Source of the DNA: Phenylobacterium sp.
GTDB lineage: Bacteria > Pseudomonadota > Alphaproteobacteria > Caulobacterales > Caulobacteraceae
Length of the DNA stretch: 34,683 nucleotides
Assembly (NCBI RefSeq): GCF_016793285.1
Contig: NZ_JAEUMO010000208.1
Span: 1-34,683 of the forward strand
Reading direction: 5' to 3'
The stretch's first letter is position 1. Each line of letters begins with the position of its first letter. Shown piece by piece: positions 6,751 through 12,448 of the stretch. A program made the position numbers and the translations under genes. Below the pieces are notes generated by a model that did no database searches, was not told where the DNA came from, and worked only from the letters and a program-made list of their open reading frames with translations.

Positions 6751-8730
6751 ATGAGCGAGGAGACCTCGGCCCCGCCGAAGGCGAAGTCGAAGAAGGCCGG
6801 CTCCAGGAAGGCCGGGAAGAAGGCGGCGAAGGCCGCCGCCGCCGAGGCGAAGACGTTCGCGCAGGCGACCGAGGCGCGCGCCGAGGCCGCCCCGGGCGCC
6901 GCCACCGCATCCGCCCCCGGCCCGCGGGCGTCCGGCTTCGAGGCCGCCGGCTTCACCGCCGACCAGCGCGCGCAGGTCGAGCAGCTCTCCATGAACCTGG
7001 CCCGGGCCGCGCTCGCCGCCCAGGGCGCCATCGCCGAGATGGCGTTGCGCCAGGCCGACCGCCCGGCGGCGCTTTCGCCCGACCCGTTCCACGTGGCCCC
7101 TGCGCTGACGCAGGTGATGGGCCGCCTCGCCGCACAGCCCGACCGCATCATGCGCGCGCAGGGCGACCTCTTCGCCCGCTACCTCGACCTGTGGCAGGCC
7201 ACCGCCCGCCGCGCCGGCGGCGAAACCCCCGACCCCGTCGTCTCGCCCGCCAAGGGCGACAAGCGGTTCACCGACCCCGACTGGAGCGAGAACCCGGTCT
7301 TCGACGCCATCAAGCAGTCGTACCTGCTCACCGCCAACTTCCTGAACGACATGGTGGCCGAGGTCGACGGCGTCGACCCGCTGGAGAAGCGCCGGGTCGA
7401 GTTCTTCATGAAGATGCTCACCGACGCCTTCTCGCCGTCCAACTTCCTGGCCTCGAACCCGACGGCGCTGCGCGAGGTGATGGCCACCGGCGGCGCCAGC
7501 CTGGTCAAGGGGATGGAGAACTTCCAGGCCGACCTCCAGCGCGGCGGCGGCCAGCTCTCGATCGCCCAGACCGACTACGACATGTTCAAGATCGGCGAGA
7601 ACGTCGCCACGGCCCCGGGCAAGGTCGTCTTCCGCAACGAGATCATCGAACTCCTGCAGTTCTCGCCGTCGACCGAGCAGGTCTACGAGATCCCGCTGCT
7701 GATCTTCCCGCCGTGGATCAACAAGTTCTACATCATGGACCTGCGGCCGGAGAACTCGCTGATCCGGTGGCTGGCCTCGCAGGGGATCACCGTCCTGGTG
7801 GCCTCCTGGGTGAACCCGGACGCCACGCTCGCGACCAAGACGTTCGAAGACTACATGCGCCAGGGCATCTACGAGGGCGTCGCCGCGACGCTCGAGCAGA
7901 CCGGCGTCGATCGCGTGAACACCGTCGGCTACTGCATCGGCGGCACCCTGCTCTCGGCCACCCTGGCCCACATGGCGGCCAAGGGCGACACCTCCATCGG
8001 CTCGGCCACCTTCTTCGCCGCGCAGCAGGATTTCTCCGAGGCCGGCGACCTGCTCCTCTTCACCAACGAGGACTGGCTGAAGGACCTCGAAGCCAAGATG
8101 GACGAGGGCGGCGGCGTCCTCTCGGGCCAGACCATGGCCGACACCTTCAACGCCCTTCGCGGCAACGACCTGATCTGGTCGTTCTTCGTGAACAACTACC
8201 TGATGGGCAAGGAGCCGCGGCCGTTCGACCTGCTGTTCTGGAACTCCGACCAGACGCGGATGCCGAAGACGCTGCACACCTTCTACCTGCGCCGCTTCTA
8301 CGGCGAGAACGCCATGGCCAGGGGCGAGCTCACGCTGGACGGCGTGCAGATCGACCTCTCCAAGGTGAAGGTCCCGATCTACGTCCAGTCCTCGAAGGAG
8401 GACCACATCGCCCCGGCCCGCAGCGTCTACAAGGGCGCCAGGCTGTTCGGCGGGCCCACCACCTTCACCATGGCCGGCAGCGGCCACATCGCCGGCGTCA
8501 TCAACGCCCCGGTCGCGAAGAAGTACCAGCACTGGACCAACGGCGCCCTCCCCGCCTCGCTCGAGGAGTGGCAGGCCGGCGCGGTCGAGCACCCCGGGTC
8601 GTGGTGGCCCCACTGGGCGCAATGGCTCCAGGCCCGCTCCGGCAAGCTCATCCCCGCCCGCGACCCCGCCAAGGGCCCCCTGAAGCCCCTCGGCGACGCC
8701 CCGGGCGAGTACGTGCTGGTCAAGAGCTGA
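6751..8730 (+). CDS. phaC: Class I poly(3-hydroxyalkanoate) synthase PhaC with a Lys/Ala-rich N-terminal extension
   Basis: A 659-aa enzyme that polymerises (R)-3-hydroxyacyl-CoA into polyhydroxyalkanoate storage granules. The lipase-like box GYCIGG (393-398) supplies catalytic Cys395; Asp551 (SSKEDH) and His579 (GSGHIAG) complete the triad, with the same 28-residue Asp-His spacing as the Cupriavidus enzyme. The N-terminal PhaC domain starts near residue 105. Before it lies an unusual extension: residues about 10-55 are rich in Lys and Ala (KAKSKKAG, RKAGKKAAKAAAAEAK), making the protein about 70 residues longer than the Cupriavidus type. GAAGGGA-like bases lie about 8-10 nt before ATG 6751. 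No phasin, PhaR or PhaZ gene is adjacent. Class I assignment comes from length and sequence and from the lack of a phaE or phaR partner gene. Confidence 0.96.
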   Translation: MSEETSAPPKAKSKKAGSRKAGKKAAKAAAAEAKTFAQATEARAEAAPGAATASAPGPRASGFEAAGFTADQRAQVEQLSMNLARAALAAQGAIAEMALRQADRPAALSPDPFHVAPALTQVMGRLAAQPDRIMRAQGDLFARYLDLWQATARRAGGETPDPVVSPAKGDKRFTDPDWSENPVFDAIKQSYLLTANFLNDMVAEVDGVDPLEKRRVEFFMKMLTDAFSPSNFLASNPTALREVMATGGASLVKGMENFQADLQRGGGQLSIAQTDYDMFKIGENVATAPGKVVFRNEIIELLQFSPSTEQVYEIPLLIFPPWINKFYIMDLRPENSLIRWLASQGITVLVASWVNPDATLATKTFEDYMRQGIYEGVAATLEQTGVDRVNTVGYCIGGTLLSATLAHMAAKGDTSIGSATFFAAQQDFSEAGDLLLFTNEDWLKDLEAKMDEGGGVLSGQTMADTFNALRGNDLIWSFFVNNYLMGKEPRPFDLLFWNSDQTRMPKTLHTFYLRRFYGENAMARGELTLDGVQIDLSKVKVPIYVQSSKEDHIAPARSVYKGARLFGGPTTFTMAGSGHIAGVINAPVAKKYQHWTNGALPASLEEWQAGAVEHPGSWWPHWAQWLQARSGKLIPARDPAKGPLKPLGDAPGEYVLVKS

Positions 8731-8776
8731 GGGCGCGGCGGGGCGGCGCACGCTCGCGACGGGCGCCCTCGCGCTC

Positions 8777-9148
8777 GTGCTGGTCGCCGGCGCCGCCGAG
8801 TCCGCCGAAAAGCGGCCCGAGTTCGACGGTCCCAGCCAGCCGGACATGAACCGGCAGGCCGCGGCGCGCTACGCCATCGCCGACCGCGAACTCAACGCCG
8901 CCTACCGCAAGCTCGCCGCCGCCGCCTCGCCGGACGGCAAGGCGCGCCTCCGGGCGGCCCAGCGCGCCTGGATCGCCTTCCGCGACCTCGACTGCGAGGC
9001 CCGCGCCGGCTCCCGCGGCGGCTCGTTCCACCCGGCCGCGGTGTCGCTCTGCCTGGAAGGTGTCACCGACGACCGCACCCGCACCCTCCAGGCCGAACTC
9101 GACTGCGAAGAGGGCGACATGGGCTGCGGCGGCGTCAGCCAGGACTGA
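8777..9148 (+). CDS. DUF1311 (LprI-like) secreted protein, start uncertain
   Basis: A DUF1311-type protein of 123 aa from the GTG at 8777. The family pattern is clear: D-x-x-L-N-x-x-Y (DRELNAAYRKL), then LRAAQRAWIAFRDLDCEA, and paired cysteines (DLDC, SLCLEG, ELDC, MGCGG) suited to a disulfide-rich periplasmic fold. Related domains include the lysozyme inhibitor LprI, but most members are uncharacterised. The frame stays open upstream into phaC and encodes a convincing signal peptide there: Arg-Arg followed by TLATGALALVLVAGA and an A-E-S-A cleavage region. No ATG, GTG or TTG precedes that signal in frame; the GTG at 8777 would cut it in half. So the start is non-standard, or the 5' end is broken or misread. 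It is close behind phaC, about 46 nt. Confidence 0.75.
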   Translation: MLVAGAAESAEKRPEFDGPSQPDMNRQAAARYAIADRELNAAYRKLAAAASPDGKARLRAAQRAWIAFRDLDCEARAGSRGGSFHPAAVSLCLEGVTDDRTRTLQAELDCEEGDMGCGGVSQD

Positions 9149-9186
9149 GGCTGGGGCCTAGTACCCGCACGGCACGTTCAAACCCC

Positions 9187-9307
9187 CGCTCATCCCCGCG
9201 CATGCGGGGACCCAGGCTTGCTTCACAGCGCGAGCAGCCCCGACAGCTCCGCCTCCGGATCTCGCAACGAAGAGAAGTCTGGGTCCCCGCATGCGCGGGG
9301 ATGAGCG
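9187..9307. repeat. REP/BIME-like inverted repeat pair (29-bp arms)
   Basis: The left arm 9187-9215 and right arm 9279-9307 are exact reverse complements over 29 bp, separated by 63 bp. Each arm also holds an internal near-palindrome (CCCCGCGCATGCGGGG). The outer motif GCTCATCCCCGC...ACCCAG is the kind of dispersed intergenic palindrome common in alphaproteobacterial genomes. RNA from either strand would form a strong stem-loop with two sub-hairpins. It lies 38 bp after the DUF1311 gene and may protect or end its transcript. Confidence 0.85.
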
Positions 9308-9324
9308 GTGTTGAGTGCCAACCC

Positions 9325-9438
9325 TCACCGAACCGTCTCGGTCTCCTTCGGCGCCGACACCCGCTGCGTCTTCGCCTGCGCCTTGGGCTTCGGCAGCAGC
9401 CGGAACCGCGTCTGGCACCACGCGAAGTCGAGGCGTGG
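9325..9438 (-). pseudogene. Possible 3' remnant of an unidentified gene
   Basis: On the minus strand a frame ending with TGA at 9325-9327 encodes a basic tail that reads like a protein C-terminus (RLDFAWCQTRFRLLPKPKAQ, then KTQRVSAPKETETVR) with the high GC3 of the neighbourhood. Upstream, at about 9440, the composition changes sharply and no start codon or domain is found. I read this as the end of a gene whose front was lost when the adjoining segment was inserted. It is too short to identify, and it may be chance. Confidence 0.25.
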
Positions 9439-9455
9439 TAGATATGGGTAAATAT

Positions 9456-9521
9456 GGGGACAGGAGTAATATTCCCCGACCGGCTGCCCACGGGGTTCCG
9501 GGGATAGGTATCGTGTCCCCG
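9456..9521. repeat. Two GGGGAYAGG...CCCC hairpin repeats
   Basis: GGGGACAGGAGTAATA followed by TTCCCC (9456-9477) and CGGGGATAGG...GTGTCCCCG (9499-9521) are two similar imperfect hairpins 22 bp apart. A related sequence, GGGGACAGGTTCCGTGTCGGG, recurs at 34308-34328 in the window. This GGGGACAGG/CCTGTCCCC motif is known as a dispersed repeat near REP-associated transposase relics in many proteobacteria; that link is from general knowledge and not shown here. Confidence 0.5.
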
Positions 9522-9594
9522 AAGCTAACGGTCACGAACTCTGCCGCTGTTGACCTGTGGTTTTTGGGCTCGGATGTGGCAACTATCGTTCGAT

Positions 9595-10578
9595 ATGCTC
9601 GGCGCCGCGCACCACGACGATCATCGCGATAGGCTTCTCCGGCTGGGCAAACTCAGGCCCCGGTGGGCTTGGCGATGGCTGATTTTGCTGAACCTGATGT
9701 ACGCGTCACCCGTCTGGGCCGACGCCGCGAACGGTATGATCGCTTACAAGCGCGGGGATTTTCGAACCGCTTTGAGGGAGTTTCAAGCCGGCGCTGCGAA
9801 GCATGAGGCCGCCTCGTACAACGGCCTGGCGCTGCTTTACGAACACGGCGCCGGTGTGCCGCATGACGACAGTCAGGCCGCAGATTGGTTCCGCAAGGCT
9901 GCCGAACTGGGCGATCTGGCGGGCGTAAGCAATCTAGGCACGATGTATCTGGCAGGGCGTGGAGTGCCTCAAGACTATAAAGTAGCGTTTGATCTGTTTC
10001 TGAAGGCTGCAACGCTCGGAGACAGCTCCGCCCAGAACAATCTCGCTATCCTATATCATAGTGGTTGGGGCACACCGAAAGACGAGGGACGGGCGCTATT
10101 CTGGTACAGAAAGGCCGCTGATCAGGGCTCGGCTCCCGCCCAGTATGCGCTTGCTCAGATGTACGCCTTCGGAAACGAAGTCCAAAAGGACGACGCTCAG
10201 GCCTTCGACTGGTATCAAAAGTCCGCGGCACAGGGCTTCGCGCCGGCGCAGAGCGATCTGGGCATTCTGTACATTGTTGGGCGTGGTGTGCCTCCGGATG
10301 ATGCGAAGGCAGCATCTTGGTTTCATGCGGCTGCAACCCAAGGCCATCCAAGCGGCCTTCTGAACCTGGGGCAGGCCTACCTTACTGGCCGTGGTGTCCG
10401 CCAAGACTATTCGATTGCCTTTGTCATGACGTCGCTGGCGACAAACGCCGGGAACAATCGTGCAGCTCCCCTCAGAGACAAGATCGCGGCCCAGCTAACC
10501 GCCGCTCAGCTGACGGCAGCCAACGCGCTGGTTGCAGCTTGGCGACCCGGCGCCCCGCTCCCTGAGCCGGGAACCTAG
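9595..10578 (+). CDS. Sel1-repeat (SLR) protein, probably exported
   Basis: About 327 aa with roughly six Sel1-like repeats of about 36 residues, each following the pattern AQ-x-x-LG-x-x-Y-x-x-G-x-GV-x-x-D-x-x-x-A-x-x-W-x-x-x-A-A-x-x-G. The best copies contain LLYEHGAGVPHDDSQAADWF, MYLAGRGVPQDYKVAFDLF and LYIVGRGVPPDDAKAASWF. Sel1 repeats form alpha-solenoids that bind proteins. A long basic N-terminus and a hydrophobic stretch WLILLNLMYASPVWA suggest a signal peptide cut before DAAN. The start is uncertain: ATG 9595, ATG 9574 and TTG 9550 are in frame and none has a clear ribosome site. Codon use includes many TAT, GAT, TTT and AAA codons, unlike the neighbours, suggesting horizontal acquisition. 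Repeats border its 5' side. Confidence 0.88.
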   Translation: MLGAAHHDDHRDRLLRLGKLRPRWAWRWLILLNLMYASPVWADAANGMIAYKRGDFRTALREFQAGAAKHEAASYNGLALLYEHGAGVPHDDSQAADWFRKAAELGDLAGVSNLGTMYLAGRGVPQDYKVAFDLFLKAATLGDSSAQNNLAILYHSGWGTPKDEGRALFWYRKAADQGSAPAQYALAQMYAFGNEVQKDDAQAFDWYQKSAAQGFAPAQSDLGILYIVGRGVPPDDAKAASWFHAAATQGHPSGLLNLGQAYLTGRGVRQDYSIAFVMTSLATNAGNNRAAPLRDKIAAQLTAAQLTAANALVAAWRPGAPLPEPGT

Positions 10579-10686
10579 CCATCGTCGGCTGAGGGCCTAT
10601 GGCGGGCGTTTCGAGGATCGCCTGATAGTCATAGGCCTCCCCACCTGCGTCCGCTTCTGACGCACCGGCGTGTTCCACTGCGGCCC

Positions 10687-11284
10687 ATGTCCGAGGCCCT
10701 GCCCGACATCGGCGACATCGAAGCGGTCTTCGGCCTGGTGCTGCGGGTCGACCTGGCGTTGCTGCAGCACGTGAATGCGCAGGCGCTGGAGACCACCGAT
10801 CCCGGCACCCTGAACGACTACGTCCGCTCGCAGACGCGGCTGACGCGCTCGGTGCGCACCACGCTCACCACCCCGGGCGAGGCTGTTGCGCGAGGAGGCC
10901 GCGGAGCCTCGCCGCGCGCCCCACCCCGGCCATGACGACCCGAACCCCGATCTGACCGAACAGCTCGATATGGAGGATGCGGTCTACGCGCGGGTCTGCC
11001 TGGAGTACGACCCCGTCGAGGCCGACGAGATCGATCCCGAACTCGGCGAACTGGTCGAGTGCGTGCGGAAGGACGCCGCTGCCGCCGGCCTGTCCCCCGA
11101 GGCCCGCGTCGAAGCGGTGATGGCCCTCGTCCGCACCAGGTTCGGCCCCCCGCGGGCCGTCCCCGAGCCCCGGCCCGAGCCCGCACCGCCCGCCGCGCCG
11201 CCGGCCGAACCCGACCCCTTCGACGGCCGCCTGGCCCCGCCGATGCACGTCCCGGCCTGGGAATGCGACGACGACACCAGTTGA
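10687..11284 (+). pseudogene. Hypothetical regulatory-type protein split by a one-base frameshift
   Basis: ATG 10687 opens a frame coding for a helical start (MSEALPDIGDIEAVFGLVLR, then VRSQTRLTRSVRTTLTTP) that loses sense after about residue 63 and stops at 10935. The next frame takes over at about 10877 with LLREEAAEPRR and runs as good acidic coding sequence (DLTEQLDMEDAVYARVCLEYDP, EIDPELGELVECVRK) to TGA 11284. Removing a single C or G from the run ccccggg (10871-10877) would join both parts into one 198-aa protein. The join falls inside a continuous amphipathic helix, which supports one ancestral gene. The composition is that of the core genome. I recall similar hypothetical proteins in Caulobacterales but no function. 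It is a pseudogene, a sequencing error in a homopolymer, or a site of frameshifting. Confidence 0.7.
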
Positions 11285-11313
11285 GGCGCGCCCGGCGCGA
11301 AGCGCCGCCCGAT

Positions 11314-11424
11314 CGAACCGCGGACGACGCGGAATGACGCGGAAGGAACGAAGACAGGCGTTCGTCCCCGGCCTCACCGCCGCGCGGGCGGCCTTCCGCG
11401 TGCCTCCGCGTATTCCGCGGTTCG
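11314..11424. repeat. Imperfect 33-bp inverted repeat built from CGCGGA units
   Basis: The left arm 11314-11346 and the right arm 11392-11424 are reverse complements at 28 of 33 positions, with 45 bp between them. Each arm has three CGCGGA-type units about 10-11 bp apart (CGCGGACGA, CGCGGAATGA, CGCGGAAGG). The structure lies between the frameshifted gene and the padR promoter. It resembles small degenerate intergenic repeats seen in GC-rich alphaproteobacteria and could be a miniature inverted-repeat element or a transcript-end hairpin. Confidence 0.7.
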
Positions 11425-11452
11425 TTCCCTTGCGGCTGCGCCGCGTGCGCCC

Positions 11453-11514
11453 GCTACCTTGCACCACCTTACTAAGGTTTAATGCAAGCTACCTTGCGTC
11501 GCACGCTACCTTGC
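11453..11514 (+). promoter_or_regulatory. Putative PadR operator array and promoter
   Basis: Three exact copies of GCTACCTTGC lie at 11453-11462, 11488-11497 and 11505-11514, start to start 35 and 17 bp apart. Between the first two is a perfect 13-bp dyad, ACCTTA-C-TAAGGT (11466-11478). A GCAAG/CTTGC inversion at 11484-11497 overlaps the second copy. TTTAAT (11478-11483) could be a -10 box. PadR proteins are dimers that bind dyads at their own promoters, so this cluster 33-94 bp before the padR start is a natural auto-operator. The region is also locally AT-rich. Confidence 0.6.
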
Positions 11515-11546
11515 CGTACCTCAGTGGTCAGCAAGGAGGCGCGGAC

Positions 11547-11873
11547 GTGCCGGACGCCATCGAGATCCAGTTGAAGAAGGGGGCGCTCGAACTCTGCGTT
11601 CTGGCCCTGCTTCATCAGCACGACAGCTACGCCTACGAGATCGCCAGCCGCCTCGCCGACGCCATCGGCATGGGCGAAGGCACGATCTATCCGCTGATGC
11701 GCCGGCTGCAGTCGGACGGCCTCGTCGAGACCTACCTCGTCGAGAGCCCCGCCGGCCCGCCGCGCAAGTACTACAGGCTGAGCGAAGCCGGGAAGAAGAG
11801 CTTCGAGAGCCAGTCCGCCGCCTGGAGGTCGTTCTCCGGCGCCGTCGAAACCATCCTTGGAGGGGCCAAGTGA
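11547..11873 (+). CDS. PadR-family transcriptional regulator
   Basis: A 108-aa PadR-type winged-helix repressor. Features are the start MPDAIEIQLKKGALELCVLALL, the helix-turn-helix with SYAYEIASRLADAIGMGEGTIYPLMRRLQSDGLV, and the wing KYYRLSEAGKKSF. Length fits the short PadR subfamily with a reduced C-terminal dimerisation helix. The GTG at 11547 follows a strong AAGGAGG (11533-11539) at 7 nt; an open frame reaches back to 11334 but covers the promoter repeats and is not likely translated. Its stop overlaps the next gene's GTG start by 4 nt (GTGA), so the two are translationally coupled. It probably controls its own three-gene operon through the upstream repeats. The inducer is unknown. Confidence 0.93.
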   Translation: MPDAIEIQLKKGALELCVLALLHQHDSYAYEIASRLADAIGMGEGTIYPLMRRLQSDGLVETYLVESPAGPPRKYYRLSEAGKKSFESQSAAWRSFSGAVETILGGAK

Positions 11874-12430
11874 CACGCCAGGCATTCATGGCGCGGCTTC
11901 GGGAAGGCCTGCGCGGCCTGCCCCCGCAAGCCATCGCCGACATCGTCGCCGACTACGAGGCGCACTTCACCGACGGCGAGGCCGCCGGACGCACCGAGGC
12001 CGAAGTGGCCGCCGCGCTGGGCGATCCCGACCGGCTGGCCCGCGAGGTCCGCGCCGAAAGCACGCTCAACCGCTGGCGCGACGAGCGCAGCCCGTCCTCG
12101 GCCGCCGCGGCGGTGTTCGCGGTGCTGGGGCTGGGCGCCATCGACATCCTGATCCTGCTGCCCATCCTCATGGGCATCGCCGGCGCGATCATCGGGATCG
12201 CCGTGGCGGTCATCGTCTGCTTCTTCGCCGGCGCCTTCGTCTTCGCCGCCGGGCCGTTCATGGACCCGCCGGGTGGCCCGGTCACCGCCCTGCTGGCCGG
12301 CCTCGGCGTGATGGCGGGCTCCGCTTCGGGCGGCGCGCTGCTGACGATCGTCTCGATCGGCCTGATGAACGCGCTCGTCTGGTACGGGCGTCTCCACTAC
12401 CGGCTGCTGAAGCCGGCTCTCGAACCCTAA
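11870..12430 (+). CDS. DUF1700/HAAS-domain membrane protein
   Basis: A 186-aa protein starting at GTG 11870. The first about 70 residues are a HAAS-like signalling domain: F-x-x-x-LREGLRGLPPQAIADIVADYEAHFTDG, then EAEVAAALGDPDRLAREVRAE, matching the helical start typical of DUF1700 proteins. After a charged linker come about four hydrophobic helices (for example IDILILLPILMGIAGAIIGI, and the last around LLTIVSIGLMNALVWYG). It therefore sits in the inner membrane with the HAAS part in the cytoplasm. DUF1700 genes very commonly follow padR regulators, and the protein is thought to work with the regulator or with the envelope protein encoded next. The exact role is not known. Confidence 0.9.
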   Translation: MTRQAFMARLREGLRGLPPQAIADIVADYEAHFTDGEAAGRTEAEVAAALGDPDRLAREVRAESTLNRWRDERSPSSAAAAVFAVLGLGAIDILILLPILMGIAGAIIGIAVAVIVCFFAGAFVFAAGPFMDPPGGPVTALLAGLGVMAGSASGGALLTIVSIGLMNALVWYGRLHYRLLKPALEP

Positions 12431-12448
12431 GGAAGGCAGGAGGCCCGT

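Larger units (their letters stand above)
9149..9594. other. Gene-poor accessory stretch with repeats
   Basis: About 445 bp without a convincing intact gene. In order it holds a perfect 29-bp inverted repeat (9187-9307), a short minus-strand frame that looks like the 3' end of a lost gene (9325-9438), and two GGGGAYAGG-type hairpins (9456-9477 and 9499-9521). Base composition shifts from very high GC to lower GC at about 9430, running into the Sel1-repeat gene. The pattern fits a small insertion or patchwork of mobile-element debris. Confidence 0.6.

Noticed and set aside
9135..9535. Minus-strand frames over the 29-bp repeat with 'IPAHAGTQ' and 'RMRGDE' peptides
   Set aside because: These peptides are simply the translated REP-like palindrome, a well-known source of false hypothetical proteins.
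10594..10637. GGCCTATG/CATAGGCC inverted repeat after the Sel1 gene as a terminator
   Set aside because: The loop is 28 nt and no T-tract follows; it may be chance.
11334..11546. N-terminal extension of the PadR frame back to 11334
   Set aside because: It would translate the inverted repeat and operator array; the strong AAGGAGG before GTG 11547 and the family start decide for the short form.
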